This document shows, piece after piece, positions 54,300-64,000 of a stretch of 64,000 nt of DNA. The stretch spans positions 355,881-419,880 of the forward strand of contig NZ_VITR01000003.1 of NCBI RefSeq assembly GCF_007827955.1, in the 5' to 3' direction. How positions within the stretch are numbered: position 1 is the stretch's first letter; each line of letters begins with the position of its first letter. Position numbers and translations under genes: made by a program. This DNA comes from Nitrospirillum pindoramense (lineage in GTDB: Bacteria; Pseudomonadota; Alphaproteobacteria; Azospirillales; Azospirillaceae). A model generated the notes under the pieces. It did not search any database. It had not been told where the DNA came from and saw nothing but the letters and a program-made list of their open reading frames with translations.

Positions 54300-54399
54300 A
54301 GATCTGGCTGCGTAAAACCAGACGCAGCCAAATCTCGCTGTGTCTGTCCCACGAGCAGATCGCCCAAAGGCGATTCCGCCTTTGGGCGATCTGCTCTAG
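54296..54399. repeat. 104-bp two-hairpin element bounded by CTAGAG and CTCTAG, copy B
   Basis: Starts CTAGAG and ends CTCTAG. Hairpin 1 pairs GGCTGCGT with ACGCAGCC inside AGAT/AATCT arms. Hairpin 2 is a perfect 20-bp stem (54353-54372 with 54377-54396) with an ATTC loop. It starts within the stop codon of the CoA-binding gene and ends just before the cutA stop, so it may also terminate both genes. Confidence 0.75.
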
Positions 54400-54400
54400 A

Positions 54401-54733
54401 TCAAGCGGCCGGCGGGGGCGGCGCGGCCGAGGCGGCGATCCATTCCAGGAAACCCGGGTTGCCCGACACCACCGGCAGCGCCACGATGCAGGGCGTGTCG
54501 TAGCTATGCAGTTCCTTGACCCGCTTGGTCAGGGCCTCGAACCGGTCGGCGCGGGTCTTGGCGATGAAGGCAACCTCCGCCGCCGTCTCAACGCCGTCTT
54601 TCCAGCGGTAAATGGATTGCGTCGCCCCCAGGATGTTGACGCACGCGGCCAGCCGCTCCTCCACCAACACCCGTCCAATGGTCTGCGCCTCCTCCGTCGA
54701 AGCCGCCGTCATATAGACCAGGAACGCCGCCAT
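54401..54733 (-). CDS. cutA: divalent-cation tolerance protein CutA
   Basis: This 110-residue protein begins LVYMTAASTEEAQTIGRVLV, then ERLAACVNILGATQSIYRWK, and ends in HSYDTPCIVALPVVSGN. These features match CutA, a trimeric PII-like protein linked to copper tolerance. A short Ala/Pro tail ends the protein. The ATG at 54733 has GAGAGG upstream; the open frame extends to 54829. It is convergent with the CoA-binding gene across the two-hairpin element. Confidence 0.93.
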   Translation of the reverse strand: MAAFLVYMTAASTEEAQTIGRVLVEERLAACVNILGATQSIYRWKDGVETAAEVAFIAKTRADRFEALTKRVKELHSYDTPCIVALPVVSGNPGFLEWIAASAAPPPPAA

Positions 54734-54915
54734 CACGCACCTCTCGCCTTGAAAATGTCCGCCCGGGACGTGCCCGGCCCCTGACGCCTGGGGCCGTTTG
54801 ACCTCCGGCGCTGCCAGCGTAAGATACAAGAGTGCCCGGCGCCACCGTGCAATGGGTGCCGGACTATAGGCGTGGCGCCGCGTCGTGGGACAGGCGGCGA
54901 TGACGGGGGCAAGGC

Positions 54916-55248
54916 ATGGCGCACGACAAGGAAGCTGTTCCTGAGACGGCCACGGCGGCCTCCCCCGCGCCTGTGGTCCCCACCCCGGTGCAAAAGCGCT
55001 GGCTACGGCGCGGCCTGGACCAGGCCGGCGGCAAGCTGCCCCTGTTCTGGCCGGACGGCAGCAAGGTCACCCCCGCCACGGTCAAGGCCTGCCTGGACGC
55101 CGGTTGGGCCACCCCCTGGTTCAGCAATCCGCTGAAACCCGATTGGCTGGTGTGCCGTCTGACCGACGCGGGGCGAGCGGTGTGCGGCAAGCCGGCGCCC
55201 CGGAAAAAGAGGGAAGCGGAAAAGGTGCAGGGTGCGACGTCGCCCTGA
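54916..55248 (+). CDS. conserved small protein of unknown function
   Basis: This 110-residue protein has a compact central part KRWLRRGLDQAGGKLPLFWP, then TVKACLDAGWATPWFSNPLK and PDWLVCRLTDAGRAVCG. The pattern GGKLPLF...GWAxPWFxNPxKPDWLVCxLTxxGR looks conserved in Rhodospirillales and may be a small winged helix. The C-terminal tail is basic. It is probably monocistronic, ending before a bidirectional terminator that separates it from tRNA-Pro. No role can be assigned. Confidence 0.75.
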   Translation: MAHDKEAVPETATAASPAPVVPTPVQKRWLRRGLDQAGGKLPLFWPDGSKVTPATVKACLDAGWATPWFSNPLKPDWLVCRLTDAGRAVCGKPAPRKKREAEKVQGATSP

Positions 55249-55255
55249 AATGGAA

Positions 55256-55288
55256 ACGGCGCCTGGTCCATTACGGGACCGGCGCCGT
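55256..55288. terminator. bidirectional terminator between small gene and tRNA-Pro
   Basis: ACGGCGCC pairs with GGCGCCGT, and the inner GGTCC pairs with GGACC after a bulged T. CTTCATATT follows on the plus side, and TTTCC on the minus side. Confidence 0.75.
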
Positions 55289-55304
55289 CTTCATATTCGA
55301 GAGA

Positions 55305-55381
55305 TGGTCGGAGCGACAGGATTCGAACCTGCGACCCCCAGACCCCCAGTCTGATGCGCTACCAGGCTGCGCTACGCTCCG
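55305..55381 (-). tRNA. tRNA-Pro (anticodon GGG)
   Basis: The 77-base minus-strand sequence folds as a cloverleaf. The acceptor stem is CGGAGCG/CGCTCCG, the D arm is GCGCAGCCTGGTAGCGC, and the anticodon loop CTGGGGG gives GGG. The T loop is GGTTCGAATCC and the 3' CCA is encoded. It lies downstream of the ihfA-merR genes, a common position for tRNA-Pro in Alphaproteobacteria. Confidence 0.97.
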
Positions 55382-55670
55382 ACCTCTCGAGTGAACCGCG
55401 GTACGCTGCGGTTCGGGCGCGGACTATATCCACGAGGTCACCCCAATGCAACGCTGTTGGAGGCCCTAACGTCAAAAAAATGAATTTTTCTATATAACGC
55501 TTATCTTCCAATAGGTTATAGCTCGGCGCGACGCTCAGGCGAACGCGTGGGACCACCAAAAGGCGCTCTCGTCGCCTGGTCGATCATCTTTTCCGGGTTG
55601 GGGTAAGGCCCCGCATCGCCGTCGGCCCCGCACGGTCGGGGCGATACGGCGGGACGGCCAGGGCAAGGGG

Positions 55671-56462
55671 TTAAAGGACCCGCCGCAGCAGGTCGCGAAT
55701 CTCTTCAAGGTCGCTCAGCACCTGGCCCAGCGCTTCCCGCTTGGCCGAAGGCAGGCCCTTCTCACCGGCGAGGCGACGGGGCTCCTGAGCGCGCGGCTCG
55801 GGGGGACGCGGTTCCTGGGCGCGGGGCACCTGGAGCTCTGGTTCCGGCGGGGTGCGCGCCCATTCCGGATCGGCCTCGGGGTCGTGGTCGAACAGGCCGA
55901 CGATGCGCAGCTTTTCCTCCGGCTGCATCCGGACCGGCGGGGGCGGCGGAGATGGTGCCTCCGTCCAGGCGTTGTCACCGGAGTCCGCGCCTTCATCCGC
56001 ATCGGCCGCCGGGCCATGGGACGGCAGCGGACGTCCACCCGGAGTGCGCAGTAGGCGTTGCACCCCCTTGATGGTGTAGCCTTCCTTATAAAGCAGCACC
56101 TGGATTCGGCGGAGCATCTCCACATCGTCGGGGCGGTAATAGCGACGACCGCCGCCGCGCTTCAGCGGGCGGATGTGAGGGAATTTGGTTTCCCAAAACC
56201 GCAGCACGTGCTGCGGCACGTCCAACTCGGCCGACACCTCGCTGATGGTGCGGAAGGCGGTGGGGGATTTGGCGCCGCTGCGGCCACCACGCTCGGGCGT
56301 GCTCCCGGCGGTCACCTCCCCGTGCGTCTCTTCTTCCGGCACGTCCGCCTCATCCGTCCCATCCCCACCCTCAGGCAGGGCATCGGTCACGGCGACAGCG
56401 TCGCTGGACTCGGGGCCGCCATCGGCGGGCACCGTGGGCTCAGGCGCGGGCGTGCCGGACAT
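55671..56462 (-). CDS. MerR-family regulator downstream of ihfA
   Basis: This 263-residue protein has a winged helix at about 70-140: [40 protein letters not shown] and [20 protein letters not shown]. The sequence [10 protein letters not shown] closes the MerR-like domain. The N-terminal 65 residues are acidic and disordered, and the C-terminal 110 residues are Pro/Glu-rich with a final helix. The gene begins 3 bases after ihfA and is a conserved neighbour of it in Alphaproteobacteria. No metal-binding Cys pattern is seen, and the signal is unknown. Confidence 0.92.
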   Translation of the reverse strand: MSGTPAPEPTVPADGGPESSDAVAVTDALPEGGDGTDEADVPEEETHGEVTAGSTPERGGRSGAKSPTAFRTISEVSAELDVPQHVLRFWETKFPHIRPLKRGGGRRYYRPDDVEMLRRIQVLLYKEGYTIKGVQRLLRTPGGRPLPSHGPAADADEGADSGDNAWTEAPSPPPPPVRMQPEEKLRIVGLFDHDPEADPEWARTPPEPELQVPRAQEPRPPEPRAQEPRRLAGEKGLPSAKREALGQVLSDLEEIRDLLRRVL

Positions 56463-56465
56463 GGC

Positions 56466-56777
56466 TTATTGCTCGTTGGCCGACAGGACTTCGTTGATGC
56501 GATTCTTCAGCACATGGCTGGCCCGGAACACCAGGACGCGGCGGGGCAGAATCGGCACTTCCTCACCCGTCTTGGGGTTGCGGCCGATGCGCTCCCCCTT
56601 GGACCGGACGGAGAAGCTGCCAAAGGAAGAAATCTTGACCATTTCCCCGCGCCCCAAGGCGGCGGCGATCTCATCCAACACGCTTTCCACCAAAACGGAG
56701 GACTCATTTCGCGACAGCCCCACCTCCTGGTAGATGGCCTCGCTCAAATGAGCGCGCGTGACGGTGTGATCTCCCAT
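56466..56777 (-). CDS. ihfA: integration host factor subunit alpha
   Basis: This 103-residue protein has the IHF/HU fold: [35 protein letters not shown], and the beta-arm [20 protein letters not shown] with the intercalating Pro. It bends DNA as a heterodimer with IhfB. The ATG at 56777 follows GAGGG. The order fabH-ihfA-merR is typical of the class. Confidence 0.95.
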   Translation of the reverse strand: MGDHTVTRAHLSEAIYQEVGLSRNESSVLVESVLDEIAAALGRGEMVKISSFGSFSVRSKGERIGRNPKTGEEVPILPRRVLVFRASHVLKNRINEVLSANEQ

Positions 56778-56970
56778 GGGTGCCCTCCCTCGACCAGTGG
56801 CCCCTTTGCCAACTGCGGGAACGGTAATGCCAGCGGGTAAAGTCGTCAATTCCAAAGGTTTGCCAAAGTCTTGTCAGATTTGGCTAGACCATCCGTCAAG
56901 GTGCGGCGGTATTGCGAAGCACCCAAAAATGGTGCGATGCGAAAGCGGCGACGCCATCGCCTCAAATAAT

Positions 56971-57000
56971 GAAGGGGCCCCTGTCCAGAGGCCCCTTCGC
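56971..57000 (-). terminator. hairpin after fabH
   Basis: GAAGGGGCC pairs with GGCCCCTTC around a short loop, followed on the minus strand by ATTATTT. It lies between fabH and ihfA, so ihfA may have its own promoter in the remaining 200 bp. Confidence 0.6.
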
Positions 57001-57022
57001 ATACCAAGGTAGGTCGATTGAC

Positions 57023-57997
57023 TTAGAAGCGCACCAGGGCGGCGCCCCAGGTGAAGCCGCCGCCCATGGCTTCCAGCAAGACCAACTCGCCCTGCTTGAT
57101 GCGGCCATCGGTCACGGCCTCGCACAATGCCAGCGGGATGGAGGCGGCGGAGGTGTTGCCGTGGTGATCCACGGTCAGCACCACCTGGTTGGCATCCATC
57201 TTCAGCTTGCGGGCGGTGTTCTCGATGATGCGGCGGTTGGCCTGATGGGGGACCAGCCAGTCCAGGTCTTCAGGCGCCAGGCCGTTGGCATCCAGCGCCT
57301 CGCCCACCACCTCGGCCAAATTGGCCACGGCGTGCTTGAACACCTCCTGCCCCGCCATGCGCACATGGCCCACGGTCTGGGTGGAGGATGGGCCGCCGTC
57401 GACATAGAGCAGGTCGTGGTGCCGGCCGTCGGAGTGCAGGTGGGTGGACAGGATGCCGCGATCCCGCGCCGTGCCCTCGCCTTCCTGGGCGCGCAGCACG
57501 ACGGCGCCGGCGCCGTCGCCGAACAGCACGCAGGTGCCGCGGTCGTTCCAGTCAAGAATGCGGGAGAAGGTTTCGGCGCCGATGACCAACACGGTCCGCG
57601 CCTGGCCGGCCCGGATGAAGTTGTCCGCCACCGATAGGGCGTAGATGAAGCCGGAGCAGACGGCCTGCACGTCGAAGGCGGCGCCGCGGGTCATCCCCAA
57701 TGCCGCCTGCACCTTGGCGGCGGTGGCGGGAAAGGTCTGGTCGGGCGTCGCCGTGGCCAGCACGATCAGGTCGAGATCATCGACCGGGACATTGCCATGG
57801 GCCAGCGCCGCCTTGGCGGCGGCCAGCGCCAGGTCGGAGGTCTTCTCCCCCTCCGCCGCGATGTGGCGGCTGCGGATGCCCGTGCGCTGGGTGATCCACT
57901 CGTCCGAGGTGTCGACCATCTTGGCCAGATCGTCGTTGGTCAGGACGCGGGCCGGCAAGTAAGAGCCGCAGCCCACGATGACGGAGCGCATTACCAT
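57023..57997 (-). CDS. fabH: beta-ketoacyl-ACP synthase III
   Basis: This 324-residue protein has the catalytic Cys in [13 protein letters not shown], His in [13 protein letters not shown] and Asn in [15 protein letters not shown]. It condenses acetyl-CoA with malonyl-ACP to start fatty acid synthesis. It follows plsX by 29 bases in the usual plsX-fabH order. A second in-frame ATG at 57991 is an alternative start. Length and motifs are standard. Confidence 0.97.
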   Translation of the reverse strand: MVMRSVIVGCGSYLPARVLTNDDLAKMVDTSDEWITQRTGIRSRHIAAEGEKTSDLALAAAKAALAHGNVPVDDLDLIVLATATPDQTFPATAAKVQAALGMTRGAAFDVQAVCSGFIYALSVADNFIRAGQARTVLVIGAETFSRILDWNDRGTCVLFGDGAGAVVLRAQEGEGTARDRGILSTHLHSDGRHHDLLYVDGGPSSTQTVGHVRMAGQEVFKHAVANLAEVVGEALDANGLAPEDLDWLVPHQANRRIIENTARKLKMDANQVVLTVDHHGNTSAASIPLALCEAVTDGRIKQGELVLLEAMGGGFTWGAALVRF

Positions 57998-58026
57998 GGG
58001 TCAACCAGCCGTGAGGTGATGGACCG

Positions 58027-59097
58027 TCACTGGGCGACGGCCTGGGGATCGGTACCGGAAGCGGCCGCCGCGGCCTGCAGGCTTTCCTGCAGCAGGGCCA
58101 ACTCCTTGCGGATTTTCTCGTTGAAGCCATGCTGGACAAGGTCCACCGCCACGCAGATGGCGTTGGCGAAGCCCAGCCCATCGGTGCCGCCGTGGCTTTT
58201 CACGCAGACACCCTGAAGCCCTAGGAACATGGCGCCGTTGTAGCGGCGCGGATCGGTGCGCTGGCGCAGCTTGTTGAACGCGCCCCGCGCCAGCAGATAG
58301 CCCAGCTTGGCCAGCAAGGACGATTGGAAGGTGCGCCGCAGGAACTCGCCAATCAGCTTGGCGGCGCCCTCGGTGGCCTTCAGCGCGACATTGCCGGTGA
58401 AGCCATCGGTCACCACCACGTCCACCGTACCGGCGGAGATGTCGGTTCCCTCCACGAAGCCGTGGAAGTTGCGGGCCAGGGGCGTGGCGCGCAGGGCTGT
58501 CGCGGCGGCGCGGATGGACTCGTGGCCCTTCTGCTCTTCCGAACCGACGTTCAGCAAACCGATGGTCGGTTCCAGCAGGCCCAACACCGTCTGGGCGAAC
58601 ACCGTGCCCAGCACGGCGAACTGCACCAGGTTGTCGGCGTCGCATTCGAGGTTGGCACCCAGGTCCAGCATCACGCAGTCGCCCCGCATCGTGGGCAACA
58701 TGGACGCGATCGCCGGCCTGTCGATGCCAGGCAGCGTCTTCAGCACGAACTTGGCCATGGCCATCAGAGCGCCGGTGTTGCCGGCGGAGACGACACACGC
58801 CGCCTCGCCCGCGGCCACGGCATCGATGGCCAGGCGCATGCTGGAGCCGCGACCAGCACGAAGGGCCACGGACGGCTTCGCGTCCATGGCCACAACGTCA
58901 GCGGTATGGCGCACCTGGGAAATCGCCTTCAGCGCCGGCCGGGAATCGAGCAGCGCGCTGATGCGCTGCTCGTCACCGACGAACAGGAAGTCGACATTGG
59001 GGCAGCGTTCGCGTGCGATATCCGCACCGTCCACCACCATGTCCGGGGCATGATCGCCGCCCATCGCGTCAAGGGCGATTCGCAGGCGTGTGCTCAC
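58027..59097 (-). CDS. plsX: phosphate acyltransferase PlsX
   Basis: This 356-residue protein begins LRIALDAMGGDHAPDMVVDG and contains GNTGALMAMAKFVLKTLPGI, LLNVGSEEQKGHE and VVVTDGFTGNVALKATEGAA. It converts acyl-ACP to acyl-phosphate for phospholipid synthesis by PlsY. It lies 37 bases downstream of rpmF and precedes fabH. The domain is complete. Confidence 0.97.
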   Translation of the reverse strand: MSTRLRIALDAMGGDHAPDMVVDGADIARERCPNVDFLFVGDEQRISALLDSRPALKAISQVRHTADVVAMDAKPSVALRAGRGSSMRLAIDAVAAGEAACVVSAGNTGALMAMAKFVLKTLPGIDRPAIASMLPTMRGDCVMLDLGANLECDADNLVQFAVLGTVFAQTVLGLLEPTIGLLNVGSEEQKGHESIRAAATALRATPLARNFHGFVEGTDISAGTVDVVVTDGFTGNVALKATEGAAKLIGEFLRRTFQSSLLAKLGYLLARGAFNKLRQRTDPRRYNGAMFLGLQGVCVKSHGGTDGLGFANAICVAVDLVQHGFNEKIRKELALLQESLQAAAAASGTDPQAVAQ

Positions 59098-59134
59098 CGG
59101 ACAGCGACCTCCTCAAGCACCGGGGCGAACCGGA

Positions 59135-59326
59135 TCAGGCGGCAGCGGCAGCAGTGTCGACGACGACCTCACGGCCGTCGTAGTGGCCGCAAGAGCCACA
59201 CACGTGGTGCGGGCGGGTCAGCTCACCGCAGTTGCTGCACTCGTGGTGCGCACCGGCGCTGATGGCGTGGTGCGAACGGCGCATGTTGCGGCGAGACTGG
59301 GAGGTCTTTTTCTTAGGAACGGCCAT
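59135..59326 (-). CDS. rpmF: 50S ribosomal protein L32
   Basis: This 63-residue protein begins [20 protein letters not shown] and carries a zinc ribbon with two CxxC-like pairs (CSNCGE and [10 protein letters not shown]). This is the zinc-binding form of L32. The Ala-rich end is typical of Alphaproteobacteria. It lies between the DUF177 gene and plsX, the conserved bacterial arrangement. Confidence 0.97.
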   Translation of the reverse strand: MAVPKKKTSQSRRNMRRSHHAISAGAHHECSNCGELTRPHHVCGSCGHYDGREVVVDTAAAAA

Positions 59327-59564
59327 GATCGTCTACTCTCTACTCGATTAAGACGACCACTCACGTGCCGTCTTGCTAATCATCGTCAGACCCCATGCTT
59401 TAGCGAAATCGCCGTCCTTTTCCCACCCCCAATTTACTGGGGACGGGCTTGCGGAAAACGACACGGGGCCAAACGACAAGGAACCCGGCCCAGCCCTGGA
59501 CCGGATGAAACAGGGCGCTTTGATTACTTGAAATCCCGACAAAGGGCAAGCGCCAAAGACCAAA

Positions 59565-60236
59565 TTAAGTCTTGGGGCGCAGCTTCGCAAGGGCGGCAAA
59601 GGGGTTGGGCTTGGTCTCCCCCCCCTCGTCGGCCGGAGTCGCGGCTTTGGTGGCCGGCGACTCCGGCCCTTCCATGTCCTGCGGCCCCGCGTCCGCCCCC
59701 TCCATATCCGGGGGCGGTTCATTGGGCGCGTCGGGAAACTCGCCCTCGCCCTCCCAATCCTCGACATGCACGAACCGCTCGGCGTCCGCCTTGCGTGGGT
59801 AAGGCTCCAGGGCCAGGGAAAGATGCTGGGCCACCAGCTCACCGATGTCGATGCGTCCGTTCTCGATGGGCTCGGGCGGGTCGGCCTCGTCATCCAGCCC
59901 CAGGTTCTCCAGGTCCTCCTCGTCCTTGGGCACCAGGTGGGCCGGGGCGAACAGGGCCTGGAAGCTGTCGCGCACGCTGGCGGCCAAGGGCTCCAACGTC
60001 ACCACGCAGCTCTGCACCACCTCGGCCTCCAGCTCGCCGGTGACGCGCACCATCTGACCACCCCGGATGCGGCGCAGGCGCACGAGCGCCGTCAGGCTAT
60101 CCAGCGACACCAGATCCAGGCGCTTGGCCAGGGCGGCGCGTTCCGCCGGTGTGGCGGTGATCTTCTCCACGCTTTCGCGGGCGGAGACCTTGTCGGCGAT
60201 GACGGGGCGGGAAAACTCGGGGGTCATGTCGGCCAT
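59565..60236 (-). CDS. DUF177 (YceD-like) protein
   Basis: This 223-residue protein has the DUF177 core: VRVTGELEAEVVQSCVVTLE followed by PLAASVRDSFQALF, and later GRIDIGELVAQHLSLALEPY. The single Cys of the motif is present. YceD/DUF177 proteins sit upstream of rpmF in most bacteria and are linked to 23S rRNA maturation. The C-terminal 60 residues are acidic and Pro-rich. The gap to rpmF is 238 bp, longer than usual, with no gene in it. Confidence 0.9.
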   Translation of the reverse strand: MADMTPEFSRPVIADKVSARESVEKITATPAERAALAKRLDLVSLDSLTALVRLRRIRGGQMVRVTGELEAEVVQSCVVTLEPLAASVRDSFQALFAPAHLVPKDEEDLENLGLDDEADPPEPIENGRIDIGELVAQHLSLALEPYPRKADAERFVHVEDWEGEGEFPDAPNEPPPDMEGADAGPQDMEGPESPATKAATPADEGGETKPNPFAALAKLRPKT

Positions 60237-60302
60237 GACGGCAACTCCACACGCTCAATGGCAATAGGGGTAAGGGGCGATAAGAATTAGCAAACGCGAG
60301 GC

Positions 60303-60938
60303 TTACAGGACCGGCGGGGCGGCGAAGACCGGCCCCCGCGCCAGGATGTCGGCCAGAGGCATGGCGCCCAGCCGGTCGGCGGAGGACCGGACGTAAGCCG
60401 CGACGGCGGCCACTTCCGGCCCATCGGGCAGGGTGGAGCCGAAAAGGTTGCGGTCCAGCGCGGCCTCCAGCGCCGGCGCCGCCTCTTTCAGGCCCGACTC
60501 GTAGGCGTCGGCGCGGCCATAGAAATGCGTGCCCAGGTCCTTCACCTTCTTGCCCACGACCATTTCGCTGGCGCCCAACTCCCTCAGGCTGAAGTCCAGG
60601 TCGGTGAACATATGGTCGAACAGGGCCTGGTTCAGGGCCGCGAAATCCGGCCCCTCGGCCGCCAGCCGGCGCATCACCAGCCAGGCATGCAGGGTCACCA
60701 CCTCGAACCGCCCCTCCACGGTATCGGGAACGCCGCGCCCCTCGCCCGCCGACGCGGTGTAAAAGGTGGGGTGGCGCGCCTGCTCGACGATACCGGCGTA
60801 CAGGCGCAGAACCGCGGCTTGGTGGCGGTTACGGCCGAACAGGGACTTCAGCAAGGCAATCACGGCGCGGTACCCGGCTTTCGTTGACAGGACAAAGCGG
60901 CTGGTGCGATTGTCACCGGCCAGATGGGGGGTGGTCAT
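60303..60938 (-). CDS. ubiquinol-cytochrome c chaperone family protein (CBP3-like)
   Basis: This 211-residue protein has the Ubiq_cyt_C_chap domain: QAAVLRLYAGIVEQARHPTF, then FEVVTLHAWLVMRRLA and FDHMFTDLDFSLRELGASEM. The sequence VVGKKVKDLGTHFYGRADAY is diagnostic. Homologues of mitochondrial Cbp3 help assemble cytochrome bc1. It lies upstream of DUF177, the common alphaproteobacterial order, and is divergent from bamE across 172 bp. Confidence 0.92.
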   Translation of the reverse strand: MTTPHLAGDNRTSRFVLSTKAGYRAVIALLKSLFGRNRHQAAVLRLYAGIVEQARHPTFYTASAGEGRGVPDTVEGRFEVVTLHAWLVMRRLAAEGPDFAALNQALFDHMFTDLDFSLRELGASEMVVGKKVKDLGTHFYGRADAYESGLKEAAPALEAALDRNLFGSTLPDGPEVAAVAAYVRSSADRLGAMPLADILARGPVFAAPPVL

Positions 60939-61110
60939 CCACCGGTCAAGCGTGACGCGGGACGTCGCGCCGGATGGGGATGACAGGAAACCCGGGCCGG
61001 TTGGTGCTCCGCGCCGGATTATCGCATCCCCCTGCGACGGACGGGCGATGCCTCAATCGTGGAATGGGGCCGACCCGCGATCAACGCTCTTGGGATTAAC
61101 GTCTTAGACC

Positions 61111-61593
61111 ATGCCGAACAAGACCCTTAAGTTGCTGTCCCCCGCTGGCCTGCTTGGCCTGGGCCTTGTCGGGATCGGGCTGACGGCCTGCACGCCCACC
61201 ATCAACAACCGCGGCAACCTGGTGGAAAATCGCCGCTTGGCCGATGTCCACCCCGGGACCAGCACCAAGGAAGACGTGCAGAAGGCCCTGGGCTCGCCCA
61301 GTACCACCAGCACGGTCGATGCCAACGTCTGGTACTACATCGGCGCCATCACCGAGAACGAAGCCTTCTTCGATCCCGATATCGTTCAGCAGCGGGTGCT
61401 GCAGGTCAGCTTCAACGACCAGGGCGTCGTCAACTCCATTGGCGACATCGACCTGAACCAGCAGCAGGACATCAGCCCCGAGGATCGGGAAACCCCGACG
61501 GCGGGCCATGAGGTCACCTTCCTTGAGCAGTTGATGGGTAACCTCAACCGCGAGAAGAAGAAGGACGACAAGAAGAAGAAGGGCGGCGGCTGA
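61111..61593 (+). CDS. bamE: outer membrane assembly lipoprotein BamE (SmpA/OmlA)
   Basis: This 160-residue protein has a lipoprotein signal ending LVGIGLTACT, with Cys27 as the lipid site. The SmpA/OmlA domain contains DVHPGTSTKEDVQKALGSPS, then WYYIGAITENEAF and VLQVSFNDQGVV. BamE is part of the BAM complex that inserts outer membrane proteins. The C-terminus is unusually basic (NREKKKDDKKKKGGG). It is divergent from the bc1 chaperone gene and followed by a terminator. Confidence 0.93.
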   Translation: MPNKTLKLLSPAGLLGLGLVGIGLTACTPTINNRGNLVENRRLADVHPGTSTKEDVQKALGSPSTTSTVDANVWYYIGAITENEAFFDPDIVQQRVLQVSFNDQGVVNSIGDIDLNQQQDISPEDRETPTAGHEVTFLEQLMGNLNREKKKDDKKKKGGG

Positions 61594-61616
61594 GCATCCA
61601 CCTCCACGACGGAATC

Positions 61617-61655
61617 AAAACCCCGGCGCGACATCGTCCCGCCGGGGTTTTTATT
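61617..61655. terminator. bidirectional terminator between bamE and hppA
   Basis: AAAACCCCGGCG (61617-61628) pairs with CGCCGGGGTTTT (61640-61651), then TTATTT. On the minus strand TTTTGATT follows. Confidence 0.9.
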
Positions 61656-61689
61656 TGCGCGAGTCGCCCGAAGCTGTGCCGTGGGTAAC

Positions 61690-63813
<2,124 letters not shown>

Positions 63814-64000
63814 GGCGTTTCCTTTTCCCAGACTGGTTTCCCAGAACGGCGGCCGCCCCAATTCTGGACGTTGGGTGTCAGTCGCCGCTTAGCCTTGAAA
63901 AAGTGACATGGAAACAGGGCCTAAGCAATCGTTCGTAGGAAACGCCCTAAAGAGACAGGAAGTAAAACCGCGTATCCACCGCCATGCGGGGAAAGGTTGG
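63814..64000. other. upstream region of hppA to the window edge
   Basis: No gene is visible in the last 187 bases. It probably contains the hppA promoter and the end of an unseen neighbouring transcript. Confidence 0.4.

Overview
The window is a high-GC chromosomal segment of an alphaproteobacterium, most likely a Rhodospirillales member of the Azospirillum type. I infer this from several gene sets: an EcfG-type sigma factor with a NepR-like anti-sigma factor, a phasin, clpS-clpA, the order DUF177-rpmF-plsX-fabH-ihfA-merR-tRNA-Pro, a ubiquinol-cytochrome c chaperone family gene, an HWE histidine kinase, and a potassium-independent proton pyrophosphatase. The species cannot be named from this sequence. 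No rRNA genes, CRISPR arrays, complete insertion sequences or prophages were seen.

Layout. 1-1.7 kb: a 106-bp direct repeat cut by the window edge, then ecfG and a NepR-like gene, divergent across 449 bp. 1.9-5.3 kb: a minus-strand cluster around an ECF42-type sigma factor with its DGPF/YCII partner, two VOC proteins and an AHSA1/SRPBCC protein. 5.5-7.7 kb: a glycosyltransferase and an exported alpha/beta hydrolase. 7.8-9.05 kb: an AT-rich duplicated module of short coupled frames and small membrane proteins, probably acquired. 9.1-14.8 kb: two copies of a divergent LytTR-regulator/acyltransferase-3 pair with a PAS-HWE kinase between them. 15-23.2 kb: a chemoreceptor, a PraR-like XRE regulator, a ProQ/FinO RNA chaperone, a full-phosphorelay hybrid kinase and a Spy-like periplasmic protein. 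23.3-27 kb: an MFS exporter with a divergent cysteine-rich regulator and palindromic sites between them, then an M28 peptidase. 27.2-32.8 kb: a very large beta-propeller sensor kinase with a divergent single-domain response regulator, and an exported esterase.

32.9-39.2 kb: clpS-clpA, a phasin, a DD-carboxypeptidase with a SPOR domain and a CPBP protease. 39.3-41.1 kb: a decayed island with a truncated XRE regulator, a 10-bp tandem repeat, a small membrane gene and a 5'-truncated Rhs tip. 41.1-45 kb: the nucleotide-sugar genes pmm/pgm, ugd and galU. 45.5-51.7 kb: a NarL-type regulator, an RlmM-like methyltransferase, a fatty acid hydroxylase family protein, a BaiN-like flavoprotein, ArfB, a Crp/Fnr-type regulator and a membrane protein. 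52-55.4 kb: rplM-rpsI, a thioesterase, a CoA-binding protein, cutA, a small conserved gene and tRNA-Pro(GGG). 55.7-63.8 kb: merR, ihfA, fabH, plsX, rpmF, DUF177, the cytochrome bc1 chaperone, bamE and hppA.

The right half is mostly housekeeping: translation, lipid synthesis, protein quality control, envelope assembly and energy. The left half is dominated by sensing and regulation. The most unusual features are the duplicated small-protein module at 7.8-9.05 kb, the duplicated LytTR/acyltransferase cassette, the Rhs-tip island, and two roughly 104-bp two-hairpin elements bounded by CTAGAG and CTCTAG at 50.06 and 54.30 kb.
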